From UBA7446 sp965657545 (GTDB lineage Bacteria; Bacteroidota; Bacteroidia; Flavobacteriales; Flavobacteriaceae): a stretch of 64,000 bases of DNA. The translations under genes and the position numbers were made by a program. Location: NCBI GenBank assembly GCA_965657545.1, contig CBFHOG010000002.1, forward strand, positions 62,001 through 126,000, read 5' to 3'. Every line of letters begins with the position of its first letter. Within the stretch, counting starts at the first letter, position 1. A model generated the notes under the pieces. That model did not search any database. It was not told the DNA's origin and saw nothing but the letters and a program-made list of their open reading frames with translations. Of this stretch, positions 10,301 to 16,517 are shown piece after piece.

Positions 10301-12048
10301 AAGTAAAAAACATTGCATGTTATGGAGATCGATCTGGGGAGATTAAAGTTGAGATGTCTGACAACACCTACTCGTATTACTATGCTTGGACAGGTCCAAA
10401 TAATTACAGTAATACTACTACTTCAAATCACATACAAAATCTGTTACCTGGAACCTATACCGTTAATGTTGGCTCTATAAATGCGAGTTCATGTAGCATT
10501 ACAGAAACCTTTGTCGTTCAAGGACCTGATCCACTACAAATACAAACGAATGAAATTGTACCTGTTAGCTGTGACGGTGTAGATGATGGCATAATATCAA
10601 TTAAAGCAACGGGTGGGAATACAGACTTTTACAAACAACTAACATGGTATTATTTCGAAGAAGAAACAAGTTGTTTTACCTATACCTTAACACTCCGTGA
10701 TGCTGATAATGACGGTGTTTATGATATCATTGATGCGGATATCGACAATGATGGAAATACAGATGCTGGTAAAACTGATGCGAATAACGATGGAATTGAT
10801 GATAATGCCGATATAAACGCAGACGGAGTTGTAGATGCGAATTTTGTGCTGAGTAACGTAAGTTATCAAAATTGTGATTCGGGACAATTTACCTCACTTA
10901 ATTTAGTGAATGGAGATTTCTCAGCTAGTGGTTCTTTGGTCATTTGTGCGCGACCTAGTTCGGTTAGTGTCGAAGCCAAATTAGACCACGACCTTGATGC
11001 TAATACCGATAGGGTAGGCGCTGTAACTGTTGTTGGTGGAACTACCTCATGTAGCTCGGGAAGTTGGATTGAAGTTTCTAGTCTTACTGGGAGTAGTTAT
11101 GCTAGTAAACTCAAACAAGGGCTTTATAAAGTAAATGTAGAGGAGGTCGAGTTTTTAACTGGGAATGTATATTGTTCCGTTGAAGAAACTTTTGAAGTAG
11201 TCAAAAACGAAATCTCTTATGCTAACGTAAGCGTCAGCGACACATATTGTCTTGAAAACAGCGGAACCATTGACTTGGATGTACGCGCTGCAAGCGACGA
11301 GTTATATTTCTACTATAATGGCGTTAAAGTTCCAGACACGAATGTTGCGGTAATTGATGAAAATTTCAATGAAAAAAGATACCGTCTGTCCATTATCAAT
11401 CCGGTGGATATGGCAACATTAGAAATTCAAGATGAATTCGGTTGTGGCGTCGCAGTTAATACAGGTTTATTAGATATTTCTGTTAATGATCCTAATTTCA
11501 ATTTTACCAGTCCAGAATTTGAACGTTATGGCACTGTAAGCGTACGAACAAGCGTTTCCTTTAAACTTAATGGTATCAATTCTTATGATTCTGTTGTTTG
11601 GGATTTTGGAGACTCATCAGCAACGAAATTAGGTTCCCAAGTGACTCATGTATATCAAGCAGAAGGAACATACACCGTTACACTTAGTGCCTATAACGCT
11701 TCAGGCTGTTTTAAAACAACTACCCAAGAAATTGTTATTGGTAAGGGGTACTCGCTAGTCATGCCTAATACCTTTACTCCAAATAACGACAACATAAACG
11801 ACCGAATAGGTCCTTCCTTTACCGGACTAAAAGAAGTTAACTTCTATGTGTATAATAAATCTGGAGTACTGATTTACCAAGAAGCCGTAACTGAAGACAC
11901 GATATCGACAAATACGGGTATTAAAATATTAGGTTGGGATGGAAGCAATTCTGATCCAAATTCAAATTACTATCTATATAAAATAATCGCTACGCGCTTA
12001 AACGACGAGATTGTCACTGATACAGGAACTATATTTTTGCTTAAATGA
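1..12048 (+). CDS. Giant repeat surface adhesin with T9SS gliding-type C-terminal sorting domain (5' partial)
   Basis: The frame is open from the first base, so the start lies upstream; the visible part is 4,015 residues. A GTG at 181 falls inside a repeat and is not a start. Order: about 27 copies of an 85-90-residue module (to about residue 2440), a transitional module, about nine copies of a second module of similar size (about 2530-3415), an SprB-like stretch (about 3435-3510), an Asp/Asn-rich calcium-binding-type stretch (about 3568-3615, DADNDGVYDIID), a PKD-like domain (about 3840-3915, VWDFGD) and a terminal CHU_C/TIGR04131-type domain (PNTFTPNNDNIND). Nearly every module has two Cys, one after the AG-D start and one near the end (often PC), suggesting an intradomain disulfide. 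The family is exported by T9SS and anchored at the surface. The next gene, overlapping by 4 bases, is a PorP/SprF partner. Ligand unknown; a role in gliding or adhesion is inferred. Confidence 0.93.
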   Translation, partial: AGPATIDYCETNTVIALNNSTELYADNILWTTSGSGSFSPSASVLNPQYFPSTTDIANGSVLLTLTGSQNPGNCGAQSSDDVRINFIELPTANAGPDATICDDNSYTLGLATATNYSSVTWTSSGTGTFDNNTIQNATYTPSAQDIALGSPITLTVTTVGIGPCQVTESDSMVLTLAPSPEMEIGNDRFLCENTDLSINLNAGVDVSHVDTNSYQWTSSGTGTFLPANTLSTVYQHSPQDLAAGIPIQITLTAQPLAPCATPISDSFMLTLVENPTATVGPTAITICDTGHTFNQAAATNYQSIQWTNLNGTGTIQNSTSENATYIPSQADINAGTVTLRFTANPINPCLAVAEKDVAVTIQPSAKVYAGDDAVICEGDIFVVATATEANTAALQWSSPTGGTFSNGTGLAPTFTPSPAEIAAGQATLVLTGQPESPCTTAVSDTMILTIQNQPDVEAGTNTTICEGDTYQTNTATLNYSGGSTWTTSGTGSFTNSADLNTTYTPSAGDITNGFVELTLTANAIGPCAGTIADVVRITIAPKATVSVVPDAATICADDNYSFSTSQILDSNVSSFNWITTGDGTFSDATEEAPTYIPGPGDVISGSVTLTIEVSADSACSNPTDQDNFTLTIDPKPTIDLSAAATTVCFGSQLTINSTINNYQTITWEIISGGGTLVAGGNSENPIYEPGVNSEVVRLKVSATGINPCTVTETQELVINVTGMPEITAFPVDSESCDILPYAISGTSTNSKESNVLWTTSGSGTFDNPANLNPTYTPTLADVAVGFVDLTMTAIAASPCVATVNDSDTFRLTLTMAPSVDAGADDTLCIDSNYTITDASASNTLDYSWTSNGTGTWQNQNTLNATYIPSDVDKANGFVILSLTGNGNGSCDPVVDQKRIDIIPTPVVDVISTADYCTNKPGISLSATTLENYSTVEWFTSSTSGTFSATNTTTTTYYPSADDYATGQVTITLRANPLTPCASFEEDAMILQFVQAPEVDAGVDQIICEDQSANLSATVDNYNDLLWTTSGTGTFENGVNTISNPVYIPSNLDIQNGFVTLTLTASGDATCAPTTDELRIDFASNPTVTIGSDLTYCENEVVTLSDVVVLDASSILWETTGLGILTNVNTASPTYTPATNELGPVTLKLTVNATNPCTETQTHTKIINYVANPEANAGPDLSYCEADGNITISSATASTGATVTWNIIVGNGSLSNNTTVSPTYSPSTQDYINGEVRLELRALGTGGCADATDELIITLTPTPLVNAGPDAFICQNETFTSSNASVSYSSNFVWSTPDGLGTLSASPNDPNVSYTPATGEVGTVKLVLTAQSNNGCSTVVQDEVLVTINPPATADAGVDQNLCEGDIVLLSGIATNSTNTIWTSTGSGVFVPDANSLNAQYQPSPGDYSSGNITLTLTVDGIGSCATETDDMIVTFAPGPDVFAGADAEICVGDNYNLTDATLINGQNIQWSIVDGDGSFIGSVNSINPTYSPGPQDLIDGVVTLRLSADGVTPCLNTTSDDVVITITPLPTLRVVPNFTVCEGEITITGTQAANYSNVQWQVFQGSGTLNVSDPLVPIYTTTSTDVANGTVTLRVTADGTGACSGTSVQEDITLTVSESGTVNAGSAMASCETASYTFANNAQTANVANLFWTHNGTGTITSGQGTLTPTYTPAVGETGTITFTLEADQLSPCSGKLSDTVTLELIANPEADAGSSFTTCEGSFTLNGVISNANSFQWSGGAGIFSPNNNNSLTPTYTPTAQEISQGFVSIILTAEAIAPCSTPATSLVTVYFDDAVSVDAGPATAAICAGDSYTLSTANISNFSAFQWSTSGTGTFSPNESDQNPTYTPSASDMASGQVILTLNALGNGTCTTASDDLVLSIDPLPSVSTSSSTLTFCDDVSQVSISGVSAANYNPASLVWITDGEGYFINNNALNPEYVPQGTDFTTGVTVNVTVSGVSSKACSSAFAEAEIDLNFSPAVNVFAGATAAEICDNETYSITNATVSPNATVLWSTNGTGNFSNTNILNPIYTPSASDITKGSVQLTITGTGNSACNPASDSFTLSIIRQPIISLVQNIFNICSSESEVAITGVTIQNEDSFIWSHDGQGSFKVSNTTLNQVYIPAGNDFNKGVTLTLTANGSGLCAASPEVEQIEINFYEEVLVDAGTDQAGICANESFQITNASATNAARFAWSAPGADGTFSETTTNINPIFTPGPTDISNGTVTLRLTAFGQGSCPDVSDEITLTIDPVVDVYAGADVVLCASEPSYTLSDAFANNYQSVSWSKNDGTNAGFTNINDLNSQYIFTDEEKEDGFVTLIIKGYGANNCSTTVEDSVTISFIPTVTFSAGSDGNVCYGSSYIVSDASINSGSYDAIQWTTTGTGTLLFANTLTPEYIPSAGDLASASKQVILTMTVTPKSVCGATPVQDAITLTIDEAISGTASIQGNATICEGETITYTLTGLSGASTYNWTVPSGASIISGDGTNQITLKFDAFNQNTNATLAVVAANDCPNTDTTATLDLQIFADPELQLLSGSSQAKICTDDLMTPIVYELKGGANDASIEWFNSGIAVPTPNGLVFSSNGTQAEISGTPDSVTNETVYTYKLTASTLGCTATAVEMGEITLLATPKASLGPTSNNVQVLCEGGSLLPIEYSLNNATNYTLNWIGAQPTGFDVVFNSATGSLVISGNADSVSQQTIYSYAIIPQNTTSGCSGAEKTGQITVNADSEISLSSANNIQTICEGTAIDDILYTLGGDATNVSLSGSASSWMNATVSAGVITISGSPTDNITSTTSYNYSITTTGGNCVEKTLNGTIEVTPSPSISLNTSSLGTTSQTVCEGQAIQTITLDLNDLGSNSNVIVSNLPVGVNYNVSGNTLTIAGTPTSVNTFTAYNYLVEVRSGVNNCTNTFNGTIQVQAQDEITIQPGTNSSGSYCVGDVISPITYNFAGGTTGAVIEWTSNGTVISGNPPGISTSVNANSITISGSLTANVSTQTEYGYTITSVNSGICSSTTSVVGSLTLDPQPSLILNTLSGQINQQVCESIAIDDIIYDVSGANTVQIDWDITPNGISSQFNAASGQFTISGTVQNINADAVYNYTIVAENQTTGCKSVNRSGRLSVFAAHELNLSSGSTTASQEFCESTALPNDIIYDLGGGATSAKVVGLDSTGLNWIVTGNQLIISGTPSIDISTQQTLNYTVETIGNSCGSTSLTGFIRLNPDTKINIAASSGALNQTLCEGIGIQDIVFDIPEAYWAYEVSGLPNGVSPSYDSTTKQLTISGTPSNNISSDQTYNYLVKAINQTGCDSPVFTGTIAVTAGPELTNLGTSGTLNQSVCVGSDINKISIRFANSITPFISNLPSGLNTQVIGDIFEITGNITQGGQYTFDIATTNSVCAAPVSIGVQIDVLPNFNILDQVEAGYKDDLSIDIGASQVKNIACYGDRSGEIKVEMSDNTYSYYYAWTGPNNYSNTTTSNHIQNLLPGTYTVNVGSINASSCSITETFVVQGPDPLQIQTNEIVPVSCDGVDDGIISIKATGGNTDFYKQLTWYYFEEETSCFTYTLTLRDADNDGVYDIIDADIDNDGNTDAGKTDANNDGIDDNADINADGVVDANFVLSNVSYQNCDSGQFTSLNLVNGDFSASGSLVICARPSSVSVEAKLDHDLDANTDRVGAVTVVGGTTSCSSGSWIEVSSLTGSSYASKLKQGLYKVNVEEVEFLTGNVYCSVEETFEVVKNEISYANVSVSDTYCLENSGTIDLDVRAASDELYFYYNGVKVPDTNVAVIDENFNEKRYRLSIINPVDMATLEIQDEFGCGVAVNTGLLDISVNDPNFNFTSPEFERYGTVSVRTSVSFKLNGINSYDSVVWDFGDSSATKLGSQVTHVYQAEGTYTVTLSAYNASGCFKTTTQEIVIGKGYSLVMPNTFTPNNDNINDRIGPSFTGLKEVNFYVYNKSGVLIYQEAVTEDTISTNTGIKILGWDGSNSDPNSNYYLYKIIATRLNDEIVTDTGTIFLLK
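7588..10245 (+). repeat. Tandem protein repeat array B (about nine modules)
   Basis: These modules differ from array A. Each starts with a variable L-SG stretch, then VCEG--I--I-Y-L-G, a W or N--P-G segment, a conserved ISGTP-type strand, YNY-I and a final GC----GTI-V strand. Nine copies can be followed from about residue 2530 to 3415 of the visible protein. A bridging module (7324-7585) resembles PKD-like modules. Confidence 0.75.
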
Positions 12049-13061
12049 GAAAAGTCAAATATCCATATCCTTTTTTACTATTCGGGTTAAGTTTACTTCT
12101 CTCCTCATTAACCTATGCACAAACTTCTTTTCCAGTAAGCCCGTCTATTGTACAGAAGATAAATCCAAGCGTACATGGCCTTAACCTGAACTCAAAGGCT
12201 GGGGTTATGTTTTCCAATATAAATTATGGCGATGGATTCAGTGCTGAGAATAATTACCTATATGGTAATATGGCTTTTCAAGATCTTAATTTTTCGATTG
12301 GAGTCGATGTAAATTCATTTAGTTTGAATCAGTTGGGGTTAAAGGAAAATTCAATACGATTGAGTTATGCCTATAATTTCCGCATAGGCATAGACACCTA
12401 TTTTATTGGTGGTTTAGACGTTGGAGTTACTGCACAAGTTCTCGATCCTAACGCACTTATTTTCGGAGATCAAATAAATGAGCAGCTGGGTACTATTGTG
12501 GGGAACTCTATTGATCCTTTGGCAACGATTAAGCCTTCCACAAATTATTTTGAAATGGGAGCTTCTGGTGTTGTTTACAACGAAAAGTTTATGGTCGGGA
12601 TTCACCTCGCACACTTAAACTCGCCAAATATTTCATTTAATAAAGAAGCAGAGGTCAAAAAAGAAGTGGGTATTATTTTAAATGGAGCGGTTGAATTGGA
12701 CGTAAATCCATATGGAAGGGGAATTTTACCTCAAAATAGTTACTTTTTTGGAAGTATTTATGGTATTCTTCATGGAGAAACAACACGAATCATGGCGAGT
12801 CAAGAATTACAAATGAATAATTTGTCTTTAGGAATCATGCAGTCCATGATAAGTTTTGGAGAAAATAGTGCCATGGAAATGGGATTACTGACAACGATTT
12901 CGTTTGATAGTTTCTTATTTAAGTTTAACTATACATTTGCTTCCAAATCAGACGAATTCAATGCCCCATCAATTGTCGAGTTAGGATTGCGATTTAACTT
13001 TGATAGGTTCAGTAGAAATACTCGAGGGTATTACAAAAGGCTTAGTACAAATAACCTCTAA
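12045..13061 (+). CDS. PorP/SprF family type IX secretion system outer-membrane protein
   Basis: 338 residues with a signal peptide ending near SLTYAQ (residue 26), followed by a series of amphipathic strands and a C-terminal ELGLRFNFDRF strand typical of an outer-membrane barrel. The family (PorP in Porphyromonas, SprF in Flavobacterium) is needed for export or anchoring of a particular T9SS surface adhesin and is normally encoded directly downstream of it. The start ATG overlaps the adhesin stop by 4 bases (ATGA), which implies translational coupling. The pairing makes this protein the probable dedicated partner of the giant adhesin. No terminator-like hairpin was found in the short gap before the converging gene. 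Confidence 0.9.
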   Translation: MRKVKYPYPFLLFGLSLLLSSLTYAQTSFPVSPSIVQKINPSVHGLNLNSKAGVMFSNINYGDGFSAENNYLYGNMAFQDLNFSIGVDVNSFSLNQLGLKENSIRLSYAYNFRIGIDTYFIGGLDVGVTAQVLDPNALIFGDQINEQLGTIVGNSIDPLATIKPSTNYFEMGASGVVYNEKFMVGIHLAHLNSPNISFNKEAEVKKEVGIILNGAVELDVNPYGRGILPQNSYFFGSIYGILHGETTRIMASQELQMNNLSLGIMQSMISFGENSAMEMGLLTTISFDSFLFKFNYTFASKSDEFNAPSIVELGLRFNFDRFSRNTRGYYKRLSTNNL

Positions 13062-13140
13062 AGCTGCAATAAGGAGCCCTCAGCTGCTAAAATTCGTCAA
13101 ATCTACTCTCTAATTGTAGGTGTTTCAATGGGAGTCTGGC

Positions 13141-14103
13141 TCACTTATAAAGCGTTAACGAGCTGTCGCGTTTGTTCCAGATAACGTTCGAAAACGTATC
13201 CATAAAATCCATGCCTAACAATGAGGAGTTATTGTCCAAATTTACTTTAAAGATAAATTCTTTAATACGGTAATCTCCTACTTTGATATTTTCTATAATT
13301 ACCAAATTACCGCTGGACATTCCTCCTACTCAAAATGTTTGTATATTTGGATTTAGGTCTTTAAATGTTACTCCTTCTTGTATGAGTCTATCAAACATCC
13401 TTTTACCAATAGACGTTAATTGAGCACCAGAATCAAAGACCCACTTTCCCTCAAATTCACCAATATTCATGTTGACAAAAAAAGTTTTTCCTTCATTTTG
13501 GTCTCCTTCTACATCCAATAAAATTTTTGAAGAGGTTACATCCCCAATAACTTTATTTGGATCAAAATAGTTTCGATCATTGCGTTTAGACAGAATGACA
13601 TCCCCCTTTTCGATATTATTTATAATGATCAAACCCGTAGTATAGGTGGTGGTTTTAGTACCTTCAAATAATGCATCATTGAAAAACTCACCGTCCTGAA
13701 TTTCTGTATAGGAAGGAGTTATAAAAGTTCGTTTGCCGGTACCGTGAAATTTTAAATTTTTGAATTGTCCGATATAATCTAACTTAAATTCTTCAGTACG
13801 TATTGAGTATGTGCCGCTAACCAATTTATCGTTTTTCCAATCGCCTTGAAAAACTGAATTATCAGAAAGTAAAGTTAATGTACCTTCTCCTTCAAGATTA
13901 CCTTGCTTCCAGTTCCCGCTTTTGATGTAGGCATCGTTGGTTAGGGTGCCTCTGCCCTCAAAATTTTCATAGTCATCCAAACAACCTACATAGGTACCAG
14001 TACTGCCATCTGTGTACGTAATAGTTTTAGTATCATTACACTGTGCATTTAAAAGATTGATTTGAGAAATTAAAAGTAAGGATGCTAATTTTAAACCGTT
14101 CAT
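13141..14103 (-). pseudogene. MORN-repeat protein with retropepsin-like domain, interrupted by an in-frame TGA
   Basis: The frame from ATG 14103 runs 257 residues to a TGA at 13330-13332. It has a signal peptide (to about NAQ, residue 21), MORN-like repeats (G-GTLT----Y-G-WK, about residues 45-150) and the start of a retropepsin-like domain with the catalytic-type FDSGA motif near residue 219. The same frame stays open for 62 further codons after the TGA and ends at TGA 13141-13143. That tail has the sequence expected of the missing half of the domain: a Gly-rich start, SSLLGMDFMDTFSNV, and a closing SLTLYK strand. One substitution (for example GGA to TGA) would therefore explain the break. 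The alternatives are a sequencing error or readthrough. The 257-residue product alone would lack half of the protease fold. It converges with the PorP gene. Confidence 0.75.
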
Positions 14104-14116
14104 ATTTACACCAATA

Positions 14117-14145
14117 TAAAAACCCCGCCAAAAGGCAGGGTTTTA
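14117..14145 (-). terminator. Rho-independent terminator of the 64-residue protein gene
   Basis: On the minus strand AAAACCCTGCC, a TTTT-containing loop and GGCGGGGTTTTT form a GC-rich stem with a T run. It lies just after the stop of the 64-residue gene (14167) and just before the start of the MORN gene, separating the two transcripts. Confidence 0.8.
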
Positions 14146-14166
14146 ATACAATATGTGCTTAATAAA

Positions 14167-14361
14167 TTAAGCAGACTTTACAAAAGGGAGCCCAGTACGC
14201 TCGTTTTCTACTACTTTTTTGCCAGCTGGCAAATCACAAGCGTTGTCGCGCTGATCTTTAGCGAAGTAATAAATCGTTTGATTTCTTCCTCCTTTTAATG
14301 TAACATCTTTAGTGTGCAGGTAATACGTTTTACCTTTACTGTTTTCAAATGAGTAAGCCAT
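14167..14361 (-). CDS. Conserved small hypothetical protein (64 aa)
   Basis: The product starts MAYSFENSKGKTYYLHTK, has a GGRNQTIYYFAKDQRDNACDL core and ends in a Lys-rich, Val-Val-Glu-Asn stretch. It has no signal peptide or membrane segment. I recognise it only as a type of small cytoplasmic protein seen in many bacteria and cannot name a function. A strong terminator follows directly and an AT-rich gap of about 270 bases with no other recognisable gene precedes it, so it is probably a stand-alone transcript. It carries one Cys, in the NACDLPAG segment. Confidence 0.75.
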   Translation of the reverse strand: MAYSFENSKGKTYYLHTKDVTLKGGRNQTIYYFAKDQRDNACDLPAGKKVVENERTGLPFVKSA

Positions 14362-14630
14362 AATTATTTAATTTCTCTAAAGTTAATAAAAAAAGTGTAC
14401 ATCCAACCTGTAAATCTCATAAAAGTGGACTAGTTATTCACAAATTCTAAAATTTAATGAAATTAAAATATTAATAACACAGTTCTTCTTCGATGGATTA
14501 TTTTAAAAACCTGATTATAAGCGATTTATATATTGAATTATTATTCAAATATTATAGAAATAAAATACCCTGATTTGTAAAAAAAAAGTGCGATTTCTGA
14601 AAATATCAACTCTTACGTTTAAAGCAGTCG

Positions 14631-15659
14631 TCAAAAACGTGCTACATGTAGTTCTGAAGATATCTTTTGAGGGTTCTGAAACGCTCCAACAAGTACTGCA
14701 GCGAGGTATGGTGCCCATAAAACACCTCTAGAACCCAGGCCGTTGACACACCAAATATTGGTGTGTTTTGCATGTGAACCTACCACAGGCCTTCTGTCTG
14801 GAACAGTAGGACGAAAACCCGCTCCATGATGTATGATTTCAAATGGTAAATCGGTAAGCTTTCCAAATTGTGTTTCAAGCCATGTTTTTGCTTTTTCAGT
14901 GGGAAGGGTGTTTTCAAATTCGCGCGCGTAAGTAGCGCCAACTCTAAAAATATCATTCCCAAGAGGGACAACAAACACACTACTTTTAACTATGTTTTTT
15001 AAACCAAGTCCTTTGCATGATATGATCAGCCATTCCCCCTTGTTTGGGACAATAGGCAGATTCGAAAACCAAGGGTTATTTAAAACCCCTACTCCCTCTG
15101 CAAAAACCACTTGACTTATTTTCCAGTTTTTATAGCGAAGTGTATTGGCAGAAATTTCTAGTGCGTCATAATTAAATGATTCCGCGACAAAGCCACCTTG
15201 TTGATCGATTTCTTGGTGCGCTATAGTAAGGAGTTTATTGGTGTCAACCCAACCTGTATGCTCCACAACGCCAACACCAAAAGGCGTATGTATATTGGAA
15301 TTTATATTATTGAGAATAGCTGGGTTCAAATAACAACTCAAATCGGCTTTATCAGAAGCAACAGCCCAATCGTTTTGATCTGAAACCGAGGTTAAAACAC
15401 GATGAATAGGCAAAGGATGAAAAGCATCTTTATATTTTGGCTGCTTGTAAAAAGGAATGGCATGTTCCATAATTTCATCCGCACTTTCAATAGATCGAAA
15501 TCTTTTAAGCACAACTGGGTTAAAAATCCCAGTCGCTGTTCTTGAGCTCGATTTTTTAAGCGGATCGAAAACAACAAAAGAGATGTTTTGTTTTTTTAAT
15601 GCTTCAGTAAGTGCCCAACCGGCAAGACCAAAACCAACAATAAGTACATCGCGTTGCAT
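14631..15659 (-). CDS. FAD-dependent oxidoreductase (DAO / glycine-oxidase-like family)
   Basis: 342 residues. The N-terminus has a dinucleotide-binding fold, VLIVGFGLAGWALTEAL (G-x-G-x-x-G), followed by the E/D-containing second strand (VVFDPLKK). The C-terminus has the FAD-binding G-GFRPTVPDRRPVVG and NGLGSRGVLWAPYLA segments typical of the DadA/ThiO/MnmC-C family. The likely reaction is FAD-dependent oxidation of an amine or amino acid; the substrate cannot be read from the sequence. I chose ATG 15659; an in-frame GTG 12 bases upstream lies inside the stem of the gldN terminator. The gene follows that hairpin with almost no leader, so it either has a promoter inside gldN or depends on readthrough. 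Confidence 0.85.
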   Translation of the reverse strand: MQRDVLIVGFGLAGWALTEALKKQNISFVVFDPLKKSSSRTATGIFNPVVLKRFRSIESADEIMEHAIPFYKQPKYKDAFHPLPIHRVLTSVSDQNDWAVASDKADLSCYLNPAILNNINSNIHTPFGVGVVEHTGWVDTNKLLTIAHQEIDQQGGFVAESFNYDALEISANTLRYKNWKISQVVFAEGVGVLNNPWFSNLPIVPNKGEWLIISCKGLGLKNIVKSSVFVVPLGNDIFRVGATYAREFENTLPTEKAKTWLETQFGKLTDLPFEIIHHGAGFRPTVPDRRPVVGSHAKHTNIWCVNGLGSRGVLWAPYLAAVLVGAFQNPQKISSELHVARF

Positions 15660-15683
15660 AAAAAAACCCACAAAAGTGGGTTT
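15660..15683 (-). terminator. Rho-independent terminator after gldN
   Basis: On the minus strand AAACCCAC-TTTT-GTGGGTTT is followed by a run of T. It begins 7 bases after the gldN stop codon, and its T run ends at the ATG of the oxidoreductase gene. It closes the gldKLMN transcription unit. Confidence 0.8.
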
Positions 15684-15689
15684 AAATTT

Positions 15690-16517
15690 TTAGTTTGACC
15701 AAAGATCTTGTTCAAAGTCCCTGATGACGTTTTTCAAGCGCTCGGACTCTATCAATTGCATAAAGGGGTCGTCAACGTATTGATCAACTGCACGGTCATT
15801 GAAAACATTATCAATTGCATATATACGAGATGTAAAACGTCTGGAAGTAAGCAACTGATCAAAGGTTATCCTACTGGCATTGTTTTTATCATCAAAAACA
15901 AGTTGTTCGTGTAATATGGGGCGTAAGTCTTTATACCACAACCAAAACAAATCAACGGGTTCATCATTAGCAAGGTTATTCATATCCTTCCCTCTAGGCA
16001 TAATTCCCAACAATCGGTATCTCATTTCACCAATACGCTTGTCCACATACCAAATACCTTTGATTTTATATGATACTATATCCATTGATTTTAAAGGCAC
16101 TACTTCGGGTCCCTCACTATTCTCTAGCCTTCTTATATATGTGCTGCGATCAAACTTTTCAGTAAAATTTGGATTTGCATCGTTATATATTTTGTTGACT
16201 TTGTGCGAAAGGATTGCTTCACGAATGGTTCTCCATAGCGATTTTCTTTCGCTATTGTAAAGTCCATCTTTTGGAAAAAATAATGGATGATTAAACTTTT
16301 CAGACAAATCAATCTCTTCATATACAATCTTGCTCCACATGATGTCTTTTTCGTCAACATATGGATACTCAAGATATTTTTGAGAACTCAACACTTCTTT
16401 TTGTTTTTCGGATAACACCCCAATTTCATTGGGCTGGTCGGCGTTAAGTACATTTACTTGTGCAGTCAACACAGCGCATCCAAACAACATTACAACCAAT
16501 CTAAAATATCTTTTCAT
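15690..16517 (-). CDS. gldN: Gliding motility / T9SS periplasmic ring protein GldN
   Basis: 275 residues with a signal peptide (MKRYFRLVVMLFGCAVLTAQ). The body has the charged, Trp-containing pattern of GldN/PorN, including a DIVSYKIKGIWYVDKRIGEMRYR stretch split by conserved Tyr and Arg, and PVDLFWLWYKDLRPIL. GldN works with GldK as the periplasmic ring under the outer membrane and contacts GldM. It is the last gene of gldKLMN; its ATG overlaps the gldM stop by one base. A terminator follows. Confidence 0.95.
   Translation of the reverse strand: MKRYFRLVVMLFGCAVLTAQVNVLNADQPNEIGVLSEKQKEVLSSQKYLEYPYVDEKDIMWSKIVYEEIDLSEKFNHPLFFPKDGLYNSERKSLWRTIREAILSHKVNKIYNDANPNFTEKFDRSTYIRRLENSEGPEVVPLKSMDIVSYKIKGIWYVDKRIGEMRYRLLGIMPRGKDMNNLANDEPVDLFWLWYKDLRPILHEQLVFDDKNNASRITFDQLLTSRRFTSRIYAIDNVFNDRAVDQYVDDPFMQLIESERLKNVIRDFEQDLWSN

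Noticed and set aside
69..12000. Many open frames on the minus strand and in other plus frames across the adhesin gene
   Set aside because: They are shadows of the Thr/Ser/Asn-rich repeats; none has a plausible start context, signal or recognisable domain.
13062..13140. Terminator between porP and the converging gene
   Set aside because: Only a 5-bp AGCTG/CAGCT pairing is possible and no T run follows.
13330..13332. TGA as selenocysteine codon in the MORN/retropepsin gene
   Set aside because: No hairpin of SECIS type was seen directly after it, and the position is not a Cys-type active site in the fold.
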